Part shown: piece by piece, positions 1 through 5,452 of the stretch | How the letters are laid out: each line of letters begins with the position of its first letter | How positions within the stretch are numbered: position 1 is the first letter of the stretch | DNA from: JAGQTE01 sp964648005 | GTDB taxonomy: Bacteria > Actinomycetota > Acidimicrobiia > Acidimicrobiales > Acidimicrobilacustridaceae | Reading direction: 5' to 3' | Assembly: GCA_964648005.1 (NCBI GenBank) | Contig: CAZYKR010000262.1 | Location: 1 to 6,108 of the forward strand | DNA: 6,108 nt | Position numbers and translations under genes: made by a program | The notes under the pieces: generated by a model | What the model saw: only the letters and a program-made list of their open reading frames with translations | Databases searched by the model: none | Told to the model about the DNA's origin: nothing

Positions 1-47
1 TCGCCGACGACCTCGGCATCACCCTGCAGGACCCGACCTCCCCCTGA
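1..47 (+). CDS. C-terminal end of an unidentified protein (partial)
   Basis: Read from base 3, the sequence gives ADDLGITLQDPTSP and then a TGA at 45-47. All 14 sense codons end in G or C, as in the sure genes of this window, while the other two plus frames show a mixed third position. That is the only evidence that it is coding. The gene starts outside the window. Fourteen residues carry no motif I can recognise, so no function is offered. It converges with the desaturase, whose stop codon lies 81 bp further on. Confidence 0.45.
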   Translation, partial: ADDLGITLQDPTSP

Positions 48-128
48 GACATCACCGACATTGGGCTCGGCGCTCCGACATGGCGGAACTCCCAACCCAA
101 TTCCCGTGGGACCAGGTTCCGTGGGACG
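48..128. other. Convergent intergenic gap with short repeats
   Basis: This 81-bp spacer separates two convergent genes. It holds a 9-bp exact direct repeat, CCGTGGGAC at 104-112 and 119-127, and a 6-bp inverted repeat, CGGAAC (84-89) with GTTCCG (116-121), around a 26-nt loop. The inverted repeat could help end transcription, but the loop is long and no T-run follows on either strand. I see no convincing gene or terminator here. Confidence 0.3.
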
Positions 129-1271
129 TCAGGCGGCGGCGGGCTCCGGACGAGCGGCCAGCCAGGCCTCGCCCTCGGCGTAGGTCATCCAGGTGCCGGT
201 CTCGAAGTCGTAGAGCTTGCACTGGCGGCTGTTGGCCACGAAGTCCCGGAAGCGCAGCGGCGCCTCATGCACCTCGTCGGGGTACTCGGCTTTGATGGCG
301 TTCGCCGCCAGCTCGAGGTTGTACATCGGGATGCGCATGTCCACGTGGTGCGGGACGTGCACCATGATCCAGTGGATGAAGAAGTCCATGCCGAGCGGGG
401 CGTGGAGGACGGTCGTGCCCTCGACCTGGCCCTTGAACTTGGTCCACTCACGCTTGGGCCACCACCGGATGTCGGGGGCGATGTGGTGCACGTGCACGAA
501 CGAGCCGATGACGAAGCAGAAGGCGAGGAACGGCACGACCAGCACGCGGGCCACCATCCACAGCCCGCCGAGCACGCCGCCGTCCATCGACCAACCCAGC
601 CAGAACAGCAGCGCCGAGGCCACCCCGACGAACGACCACACCAGGATGCGGTCCTTGCGGATCGACGACACCCACCGGGCCGGGGGCTTGCCGACGATCA
701 TCTTGTTCCACCACACCTCGCGCAGGTAGTAGGCGCCGGCGCCGAGCCACGACCACTCGATGCGGTGCCGCAACCGGCCCAAGGCCGACATCGAGGCGAA
801 CTGGTCGGGGGTGTACGGGTGCCACACGAAGTCGTAGCCCTGACGCACCGTGTACGAGTGATGGATCCGGTTGTGGCCGAGCACCCAACCCTCGTAGACG
901 TGCCAGCTCGGCAGCATGACGATGCGCCCGACGATGTCGTTGAGGCGCTTGGAGGCGAACAGCGCCTGGTGACCGGCGTCGTGGCCGATGACGAACAGGC
1001 CCGAGATCACGAGTGCCATGCCGACCCAGAGCGGCACCACGACCAGCGGGTTCGAGAACACGATCAGCGCCACCACCAGCGCCACGTACATGACCACGTC
1101 GCGCGCCAGGTACGCCATGCCCTTCCACGTCGGGTTCTCGTAGGCCTCGGCGGGGATGATGTCGAGCACCGGGCGCAGCGAGCCCGCCGCCTCCCGTCGG
1201 GTGGTGCGGCCACGGCGGTCGTCGCCGGTCGCATCGGTCCGAACGTCGTCCTGGGCGTCGGTCACTGCCAT
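129..1271 (-). CDS. Membrane fatty acid desaturase (omega-6/delta-12-like, di-iron)
   Basis: This 380-residue integral membrane di-iron desaturase would insert a double bond into an acyl chain using O2 and an electron donor such as ferredoxin. Three histidine boxes bind the iron: HDAGH at 97-101, HNRIHH at 133-138 and HVPHH at 305-309. An additional HVHH lies at 260-263. Hydrophobic stretches at about 57-96 and 208-258 fit the usual paired membrane hairpins. The box-3 context (HHVDMRIPMYNL) resembles the bacterial omega-6/delta-12 (DesA) group more than the delta-9 group, but the substrate and regiochemistry cannot be read from sequence. I chose the ATG at 1269-1271. An in-frame ATG 22 codons upstream would force translation through the palindrome at 1281-1300, and the residues it adds look unlike protein. 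The 121-bp gap to the upstream protease gene suggests its own promoter. Family assignment is firm; subtype is moderate. Confidence 0.93.
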   Translation of the reverse strand: MAVTDAQDDVRTDATGDDRRGRTTRREAAGSLRPVLDIIPAEAYENPTWKGMAYLARDVVMYVALVVALIVFSNPLVVVPLWVGMALVISGLFVIGHDAGHQALFASKRLNDIVGRIVMLPSWHVYEGWVLGHNRIHHSYTVRQGYDFVWHPYTPDQFASMSALGRLRHRIEWSWLGAGAYYLREVWWNKMIVGKPPARWVSSIRKDRILVWSFVGVASALLFWLGWSMDGGVLGGLWMVARVLVVPFLAFCFVIGSFVHVHHIAPDIRWWPKREWTKFKGQVEGTTVLHAPLGMDFFIHWIMVHVPHHVDMRIPMYNLELAANAIKAEYPDEVHEAPLRFRDFVANSRQCKLYDFETGTWMTYAEGEAWLAARPEPAAA

Positions 1272-1278
1272 GTCCCCA

Positions 1279-1309
1279 AGCCTACCTACCGGTAGGTAGG
1301 CCAGGGCAA
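1279..1309 (-). promoter_or_regulatory. Candidate desaturase promoter, probably leaderless
   Basis: On the minus strand, TTGCCC (1309-1304) is followed after 19 bp by TAGGCT (1284-1279), then by 7 nt and the desaturase ATG. A -10 box this close puts the transcription start at or within a few bases of the start codon. The GGGGA just before the ATG is too near to work as a ribosome binding site. The -10 is convincing because the same motif and spacing occur at two other genes here. The -35 is weaker, since 19 bp is a long spacer. Confidence 0.5.
1281..1300. promoter_or_regulatory. Perfect 20-bp palindrome, probable TetR-family operator
   Basis: CCTACCTACCGGTAGGTAGG equals its own reverse complement at all 20 positions. 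It begins 9 bp upstream of the desaturase ATG and shares 4 bp with the proposed -10 box (minus strand, 1284-1279), so a bound protein would block RNA polymerase. The ACCGGT centre with flanking TAC/GTA half-sites is the style of many TetR-family operators, and TetR regulators controlling desaturases are known (for example DesT in Pseudomonas). No regulator gene lies in the window, so the identity of the binder is inference. Confidence 0.75.
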
Positions 1310-1355
1310 GACCCTCGCGCCGTTCCCGAGGTGGCATGGGTCACCCCCGTCGATG

Positions 1356-1381
1356 CGGCACCAGCACGACGACCGGTGCCG
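1356..1381 (-). terminator. Candidate hairpin after the M50 protease gene
   Basis: A perfect 7-bp inverted repeat, CGGCACC (1356-1362) with GGTGCCG (1375-1381), surrounds a 12-nt loop. It starts 11 nt past the protease stop codon on the minus strand and lies upstream of the desaturase promoter, where a terminator would be expected. No T-run follows, so it is not a textbook intrinsic terminator. GC-rich hairpins without a U-tract are common in actinobacterial genomes, and in sequence this rich in G and C such repeats also arise by chance. Confidence 0.3.
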
Positions 1382-1392
1382 GCAGCGTGCGC

Positions 1393-2586
1393 TCAGCCAG
1401 GTGTCGGCGAGTAGCCCGACAACATGGCATCCACCGTGTCGGCCGCCTGGTGGTAGCCGGTCGTTCGCAACCACGCGGCGAAGCGCGCCGCCGCGTCCCG
1501 ACCGGGCGGTCCCTGCAGGATCAGCTCGTGCACCACGTCGCCGACCACGTCGGGCCGTGCCGACCACACGAGCGCGAACGGCAGCATGGGTTCGGTCGGG
1601 CGCTGCACCAGCAGCCAGGCCAGCAGCGACACCCCCTGGGCATGCGCGCCCGACGCCAGCGCGTCGGCGGCCTGATAGGGCAACGACGGCGCTGCACCCG
1701 ACGGCAACGAGGCCAGCACGGCACGACCCTCGGCGACATCGCCGGCGCCCAACCTGGTCCAGGCGATCACCTCGATGGCGGCGTTGCGAACCTCGAGCGG
1801 CACGCCGCGCCGCGCCAGCACCTCACGGGCCAGGTGCTCGGCGACGAACGGCTGCCCGCTGGCGAGCGCCTGAGTCGCCTGACGCACCGACGTCACGGCG
1901 TCGGTGGCGGCAGCGGTCATGGCCACCCCACCCCCGGCCGGGCGGGCGAGCTCCATGATGTTGAGCCCGCCGAAGAGCCCGGCGAGCACAGCGAGGAACA
2001 ACCAATCGTCGGCGATGGCCCACAGCACGATGCCGGCGGCCAGCACGACGGACACCACGTTGGCGATGCGGCGACCGCGCCCGGGCAGCATCCAGTCGAG
2101 GGCGGACGCCATCACGTTGCCCCCGTCGAGCGGCAGCAACGGGGCCAGGTTGAGCAGGGCCCACACGACGTTGACGAACAGCACCTGGTTGAGCAGCTGC
2201 ACCCCGACCTCGGTCGTCACCGCGCCCGAGCTGGCCAGCACGATGGCCGGGATGCCGAAGGGGATCAGCGTGGCGAACGGGCCGGCGAGGCTGACCACGA
2301 TCGACTTGCCCGGCGACAGGTCGGCCTGGGCCGAGGTGAGGCCGCCCATGCCGTGCAGCACGATCGACGGCGACGCGCCGTACGCCCGGAACGCCAGCGC
2401 ATGGCCGAGCTCGTGCACGAGCACCGACACCGAGGCGATGACGATCCAGCTGGCGAGCAGGAGCGGCGTCTCGGCGTAGATACCGAAGCCCAGCAGCACG
2501 ATGACGAGCACGAAGAACGGCTCGACGCGCACGGGGATGCCGAAGAAGCGGAAGTGCGGCTTCCGCCCGATGGCGCCGGTCATCAT
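1393..2586 (-). CDS. M50 (site-2 type) membrane metalloprotease with C-terminal helical extension
   Basis: This 397-residue intramembrane zinc metalloprotease of family M50 should cut within or near the membrane. The zinc motif HELGH is at 58-62, inside a hydrophobic stretch (about 42-64), and the second motif, NLAPLLPLDGG, is at 146-156, with D154 as the third zinc ligand. Further hydrophobic segments lie at about 23-37, 95-118, 135-150 and 176-210. No PDZ or CBS domain is visible. Instead, residues from about 221 to 397 form a soluble, alanine-rich helical region suggestive of TPR-like repeats, perhaps for substrate binding. I chose the ATG at 2586-2584 (a second ATG follows at once). The longer open frame would run through the divergent menG start, and a -10 box TAGCCT lies 7 nt before this ATG. 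The substrate is unknown; it may be an anti-sigma factor or other membrane protein, by analogy with other site-2 proteases. Confidence 0.9.
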   Translation of the reverse strand: MMTGAIGRKPHFRFFGIPVRVEPFFVLVIVLLGFGIYAETPLLLASWIVIASVSVLVHELGHALAFRAYGASPSIVLHGMGGLTSAQADLSPGKSIVVSLAGPFATLIPFGIPAIVLASSGAVTTEVGVQLLNQVLFVNVVWALLNLAPLLPLDGGNVMASALDWMLPGRGRRIANVVSVVLAAGIVLWAIADDWLFLAVLAGLFGGLNIMELARPAGGGVAMTAAATDAVTSVRQATQALASGQPFVAEHLAREVLARRGVPLEVRNAAIEVIAWTRLGAGDVAEGRAVLASLPSGAAPSLPYQAADALASGAHAQGVSLLAWLLVQRPTEPMLPFALVWSARPDVVGDVVHELILQGPPGRDAAARFAAWLRTTGYHQAADTVDAMLSGYSPTPG

Positions 2587-2593
2587 GGCGACC

Positions 2594-2621
2594 AGGCTAC
2601 GCGTTGGGGGGCACTCCCCCA
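2594..2621 (-). promoter_or_regulatory. Candidate leaderless promoter of the M50 protease gene
   Basis: On the minus strand TAGCCT (2599-2594) is followed by 7 nt and the ATG of the protease gene. No ribosome binding site is seen. The best -35 position (TGGGGG, 2621-2616, 16-bp spacer) is weak and falls in one arm of the inverted repeat at 2605-2621. The call rests mainly on the same -10-to-ATG layout at menG and the desaturase. Confidence 0.45.
2605..2621. repeat. Small perfect inverted repeat in the divergent promoter region
   Basis: TGGGGG (2605-2610) and CCCCCA (2616-2621) form a perfect 6-bp stem with a 5-nt loop. It lies upstream of both divergent genes, over the -35/spacer of the protease promoter and about 36 bp upstream of the menG -35. 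It could be an operator or chance in GC-rich DNA. Confidence 0.35.
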
Positions 2622-2656
2622 CGGCCGGGCCCCAGGATCGGGGCGACGCGCTGCAC

Positions 2657-2687
2657 TTGGGCCGGGTCCGAGCGCTCGCCGTAGGCT
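2657..2687 (+). promoter_or_regulatory. Candidate leaderless promoter of the menG-menF operon
   Basis: TTGGGC (2657-2662), a 19-bp spacer and TAGGCT (2682-2687) are followed by 8 nt and the menG ATG. The predicted transcript would begin within a base or two of the start codon, and no ribosome binding site precedes it. The hexamers and the 19-bp spacing match those at the desaturase (TTGCCC, 19 bp, TAGGCT), which strengthens both calls. Confidence 0.5.
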
Positions 2688-2695
2688 CGGCAGCG

Positions 2696-3421
2696 ATGTC
2701 CGAGCGCCCCGTGATCGACGCCGACCACCTGCCGACCGGCGAGGACAAGGCGCGCGCCGTGCGCGCCATGTTCGACGCCATCGCGCCCCGCTACGACCTG
2801 GTCAACCGCATCATGACGTTCCGCATGGATGTCGGCTGGCGGCGGCGCACGGTGCGCGACCTGCGCCTCGGCCCCGGGTCGACCGTGCTCGACCTGGCGT
2901 GCGGCACCGGTGACCTGTGCCGGGAGCTCACCGCCGCCGGTGTGCGGCCGATCGGCATGGACCTGTCCTACGGGATGCTCGCCGCCGCCCGCACCGACGC
3001 GGCCCTGGTGCAGGCCGACGCGCTGGCGCTGCCGGTGCCCGACGGCGGCGTGGACGGCGTCACCTGCGGGTTCGCGCTGCGCAACCTGGTCGACCTGCGT
3101 CCGTTCTTCGCCGAGCTGGGACGCGCTGTGCGGCCCGGTGGGCGCGTGGCGCTGCTCGAGGTGGCCGAACCACCCAACCCGCTGTTGCGGGCCGGGCACG
3201 CCGTGTACTTCGGCAAGGTGGTGCCGCTGATCGGCGGCGCCCTGTCCGACAAGGCGGCGTACCGCTACCTCCCGAAGTCGGTGGCCTACCTGCCCGAGCC
3301 GGACACGATGCTGACGTGGTTGGCTGCCGCAGGGTTCGTCGACGTGCGCCGTGCGCTGCTGTCGACGGGGATCGCGCAGCTCATCACCGCCACCCGGGCG
3401 CGCGCCGAGTGGACCCCGTGA
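2696..3421 (+). CDS. menG: Demethylmenaquinone methyltransferase (UbiE/MenG family)
   Basis: This 241-residue SAM-dependent C-methyltransferase turns demethylmenaquinone into menaquinone, the last step of the pathway, at the cytoplasmic membrane. The N-terminal family signature (FDAIAPRYDLVNRIM and following, about 26-50) is present, with TFRMDVGW where enterobacterial UbiE has SFGLHxxW. SAM motif I, VLDLACGTGD, is at 64-73. FALRN (126-130), RAVRPGGRVALLEVAEP (143-159) and AYRYLPKSV (188-196) are all typical. Length matches the family (about 230-250). I chose the ATG at 2696 because longer frames run into the divergent protease gene and a -10 box sits 8 nt upstream. It overlaps menF by 4 nt. 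The UbiE family can also methylate ubiquinone precursors, but the neighbouring menF and menD point to menaquinone. Confidence 0.94.
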   Translation: MSERPVIDADHLPTGEDKARAVRAMFDAIAPRYDLVNRIMTFRMDVGWRRRTVRDLRLGPGSTVLDLACGTGDLCRELTAAGVRPIGMDLSYGMLAAARTDAALVQADALALPVPDGGVDGVTCGFALRNLVDLRPFFAELGRAVRPGGRVALLEVAEPPNPLLRAGHAVYFGKVVPLIGGALSDKAAYRYLPKSVAYLPEPDTMLTWLAAAGFVDVRRALLSTGIAQLITATRARAEWTP

Positions 3422-4677
3422 GCGACCGCGCTCGGCTCGTCGCCCGCACGCGGCGCCTCGACGCCGACGTCGACCTCCTCGACGTGGCCGGCGCCGACGG
3501 GTCTCTGTTCTGCCGCGACGGCATCGGGCTCGCCGGGGTCGGCGTGGCCGCCACCGTGACCATCGCCGACCGCTCGCCGGCGGGCTCGGCCGCCGCCGTC
3601 GATGCCGTGCTCTCGGCCATCGACACCGACGACCGTGTCGGCCTTCCCGGGTGCGGACCGGTCGCGCTCGGCGCGCTGCCGTTCATGCCCGACGCACCCG
3701 GCACCCTGCTGGTGCCCGAGGTGCTCATCGGCCGGGCCAACGACGGCACCCGCTGGCTGACGACGGTCGGTCCGGTCGACGACCCGCGCCACGACGCCCC
3801 GGCGGAGGAGCTCGCCCTCGACGCCGCCGGCGCCGCATCGGACCCCACCACCGACTTCGCCGACGTCACGATCCGAGCGTCGGTGCCGGCCGACCGATGG
3901 CGGGACACGGTCGCCTCGGTGCGAGACGCCCTGCGTGCTGGCGACGCCCGCAAGGTCGTGCTGGCGCGCGCCGTCGACGTCGTGGCCGACCGCCCCATCG
4001 ATCGCCTGGCCGTGCTGCGCCGTCTGCGAGCGGGGTACGGCACCTGCTACCTCTACGCCGCCGGAAGCCTGGTGGGCGCCAGTCCCGAGTTGCTGGTGGC
4101 CCGCACCGGCGACATCGTGCGCGCCCATCCGATGGCCGGCACCGTGCCGCGCACAGGCGATCCCGCCGGCGACGCCCGCCTCGCCGCCGACCTGCTGTCC
4201 TCGCACAAGGACCTGCTCGAGCACCGCATCACCATCGACGGCATCCACGACGCGCTGCTCGGCTGGTGCAGCTACCTCGACGAGGAGGCGGCCCCGTCGA
4301 TCGTCGCCGTCGCCAACGTCCAACACCTGGCGACCATGCTCGAGGGTCGCCTCAGCGCGCCGGCCGCCTCGGTGCTCGAGCTGGTGGCGGCGTTGCACCC
4401 GACCCCCGCGGTGTGCGGCGACCCCACCGACGTCGCGCTGTCGGTGATCGCCGAGCGCGAGGGCTTCGACCGCGGCTGCTACGCCGGGCCCGTCGGTTGG
4501 GTCGACCGACTCGGCCAGGGCAGCTGGGCAGTCGGCATCCGCTGCGCCGACATCGACGGCGCGACCGCCCGCTGCTACGCCGGCGTCGGCGTGGTGGCCG
4601 AGTCCGACCCCGACGCCGAGCTGGCGGAGACCCAGGCGAAGCTGCGCGCCATGCTCGACGCCGTGGTCCGCCCCTGA
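3418..4677 (+). CDS. menF: Isochorismate synthase (MenF/EntC family)
   Basis: This 419-residue enzyme converts chorismate to isochorismate with Mg2+, the entry step of menaquinone synthesis, and feeds MenD. The C-terminal two thirds is a full chorismate-binding domain: the lysine in GDARKVVLAR (K179) is the general-base position, followed by SPELL (222-226), HPMAGTVPR (237-245), SSHKDLLEH (261-269), LHPTPAVCG (326-334), REGFDRGCYAGPVGW (347-361) and a final VAESDPDAELAETQAKL with metal-binding glutamates. The N-terminal ~150 residues are variable, as usual. The start is a GTG at 3418 overlapping the menG stop (GTGA), which indicates translational coupling. The open frame continues upstream but only inside menG. 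A salicylate or siderophore isochorismate synthase has the same motifs, but the menG and menD context favours menaquinone. Confidence 0.93.
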   Translation: MSDRARLVARTRRLDADVDLLDVAGADGSLFCRDGIGLAGVGVAATVTIADRSPAGSAAAVDAVLSAIDTDDRVGLPGCGPVALGALPFMPDAPGTLLVPEVLIGRANDGTRWLTTVGPVDDPRHDAPAEELALDAAGAASDPTTDFADVTIRASVPADRWRDTVASVRDALRAGDARKVVLARAVDVVADRPIDRLAVLRRLRAGYGTCYLYAAGSLVGASPELLVARTGDIVRAHPMAGTVPRTGDPAGDARLAADLLSSHKDLLEHRITIDGIHDALLGWCSYLDEEAAPSIVAVANVQHLATMLEGRLSAPAASVLELVAALHPTPAVCGDPTDVALSVIAEREGFDRGCYAGPVGWVDRLGQGSWAVGIRCADIDGATARCYAGVGVVAESDPDAELAETQAKLRAMLDAVVRP

Positions 4678-4722
4678 CCGACCGGCTGGCACGATCGCCC
4701 GGGTCGCGCCATCATTCGCGGC

Positions 4723-5391
4723 GTGCACCGCTTCACCGCGCGCTACGTCGACGCCCTCGCCTTCGCCGCGGAGCTGCACCAGGATCAGCGACGCAAGCAC
4801 GCCGACGTGCCGTACGTGTCGCACCTGCTGGCGGTCAGCGCGCTGGTGTGGGAGGACGGCGGTGACGAGGTCGAGGCGACCGCGGCGCTGCTGCACGACG
4901 CCATCGAGGACCAGTCCGACAAGGTCGACGTCGCCACCATCGGCCGACGGTTCGGCGCCGACGTCGCCGGGATCGTCATGGCCTGCACCGACGCGCTCGG
5001 GCTCCACGACGCGCCGAAGCCGCCGTGGGTGCACCGCAAGGCCGAGCACCTCCGCCACCTCGCCGACGCGCCGCTGCCGGCGCTGCGCGTGACCGCCGCC
5101 GACAAGCTGCACAACGTGCGCTCGTTGCTCGACGACCGCCGCACCGGCACCCGCGACGTATGGATGCGCTTCAACGGTCGGCTGCACGGCACGGTGTGGT
5201 ACTACCGCCAGATGGCCGAGATCCTCGACGACCGGCTGCCACCCACCGTGTCGCGCCTGCCCGTGCTGCTGGCCGACGCCGTCGCCCAGCTCGAGGCCTA
5301 CGCCGCCGAGGACCTGGCCTCGACGCCGGACACGTCGTGGGCGGCGCCCGAGGGCTGGCCACCGCCGACGCTGCTGCGCGCCTCGGCCTGA
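4723..5391 (+). CDS. Stand-alone RelA/SpoT-type HD domain hydrolase (putative (p)ppGpp hydrolase, MESH1-like)
   Basis: This 222-residue soluble HD phosphohydrolase resembles the hydrolase half of RelA/SpoT proteins, which use Mn2+ to remove pyrophosphate from (p)ppGpp. The motifs are in order: HQDQRRK (19-25) and PYVSH (30-34, metal ligand H34), LLHDAIED (56-63, with HD 58-59 and ED 62-63), and ADKLHN (126-131, D127 and N131). Residues 147-168 (WMRFNG, WYYRQM) fit the end of such small HD proteins. There is no synthetase, TGS or ACT domain, so it cannot be a full Rel. The start is a GTG at 4723, 45 bp after menF. A weak -10-like CATCAT (4710-4715) lies 7 nt before it, and no clear ribosome binding site is seen. 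It may be read through from menG-menF or have its own leaderless start. Fold and metal site are confident; the natural substrate is inference, and NADPH or another nucleotide remains possible. Confidence 0.87.
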   Translation: MHRFTARYVDALAFAAELHQDQRRKHADVPYVSHLLAVSALVWEDGGDEVEATAALLHDAIEDQSDKVDVATIGRRFGADVAGIVMACTDALGLHDAPKPPWVHRKAEHLRHLADAPLPALRVTAADKLHNVRSLLDDRRTGTRDVWMRFNGRLHGTVWYYRQMAEILDDRLPPTVSRLPVLLADAVAQLEAYAAEDLASTPDTSWAAPEGWPPPTLLRASA

Positions 5392-5430
5392 CCGCCGCCT
5401 CCTCGCACCACCGCCGCGCCGTGGCTGCCG

Positions 5431-5449
5431 GCGCAGGACGGCGCTGCGC
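5431..5449. terminator. Candidate bidirectional hairpin between convergent genes
   Basis: GCGCAG (5431-5436) and CTGCGC (5444-5449) form a perfect 6-bp stem with a 7-nt loop in the 61-bp gap between the convergent HD hydrolase and menD genes. The place is right for a shared terminator. Neither side has a T-run, and an overlapping alternative stem (GCGCC 5416-5420 with GGCGC 5430-5434) competes with it, so support is modest. Confidence 0.3.
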
Positions 5450-5452
5450 GCC

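Noticed and set aside
80..295. Small 71-codon plus-strand frame at the left end
   Set aside because: It overlaps the desaturase C-terminus on the other strand and is mostly arginine, proline and serine with no motif, as in other shadow frames.
267..1295. A 342-codon plus-strand open frame opposite the desaturase
   Set aside because: It is a shadow frame dominated by H, D, V and R. The minus strand holds all three histidine boxes in one continuous frame.
1281..1300. The 20-bp palindrome as a terminator hairpin
   Set aside because: It has no loop, no T-run, and lies directly before a start codon and over a promoter, which fits an operator rather than a terminator.
1272..1337. 22-residue N-terminal extension of the desaturase from an ATG at 1337
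   Set aside because: It would be translated through the perfect palindrome and the -10 box; the ATG at 1271 has the same promoter spacing as two other genes.
2501..2695. 65-residue N-terminal extension of MenG
   Set aside because: It runs into the divergent protease gene. The 241-residue form from 2696 matches the family length and has a -10 box at the right distance.
2587..2781. 65-residue N-terminal extension of the M50 protease
   Set aside because: It overlaps the first codons of menG and both promoters, and its residues do not resemble a protease N-terminus.
1336..2913. A 525-codon plus-strand open frame opposite the M50 protease and into menG
   Set aside because: Its product is rich in H, R, Q and G and has no recognisable domain, while the opposite strand encodes the HELGH and DGG motifs of an M50 protease.
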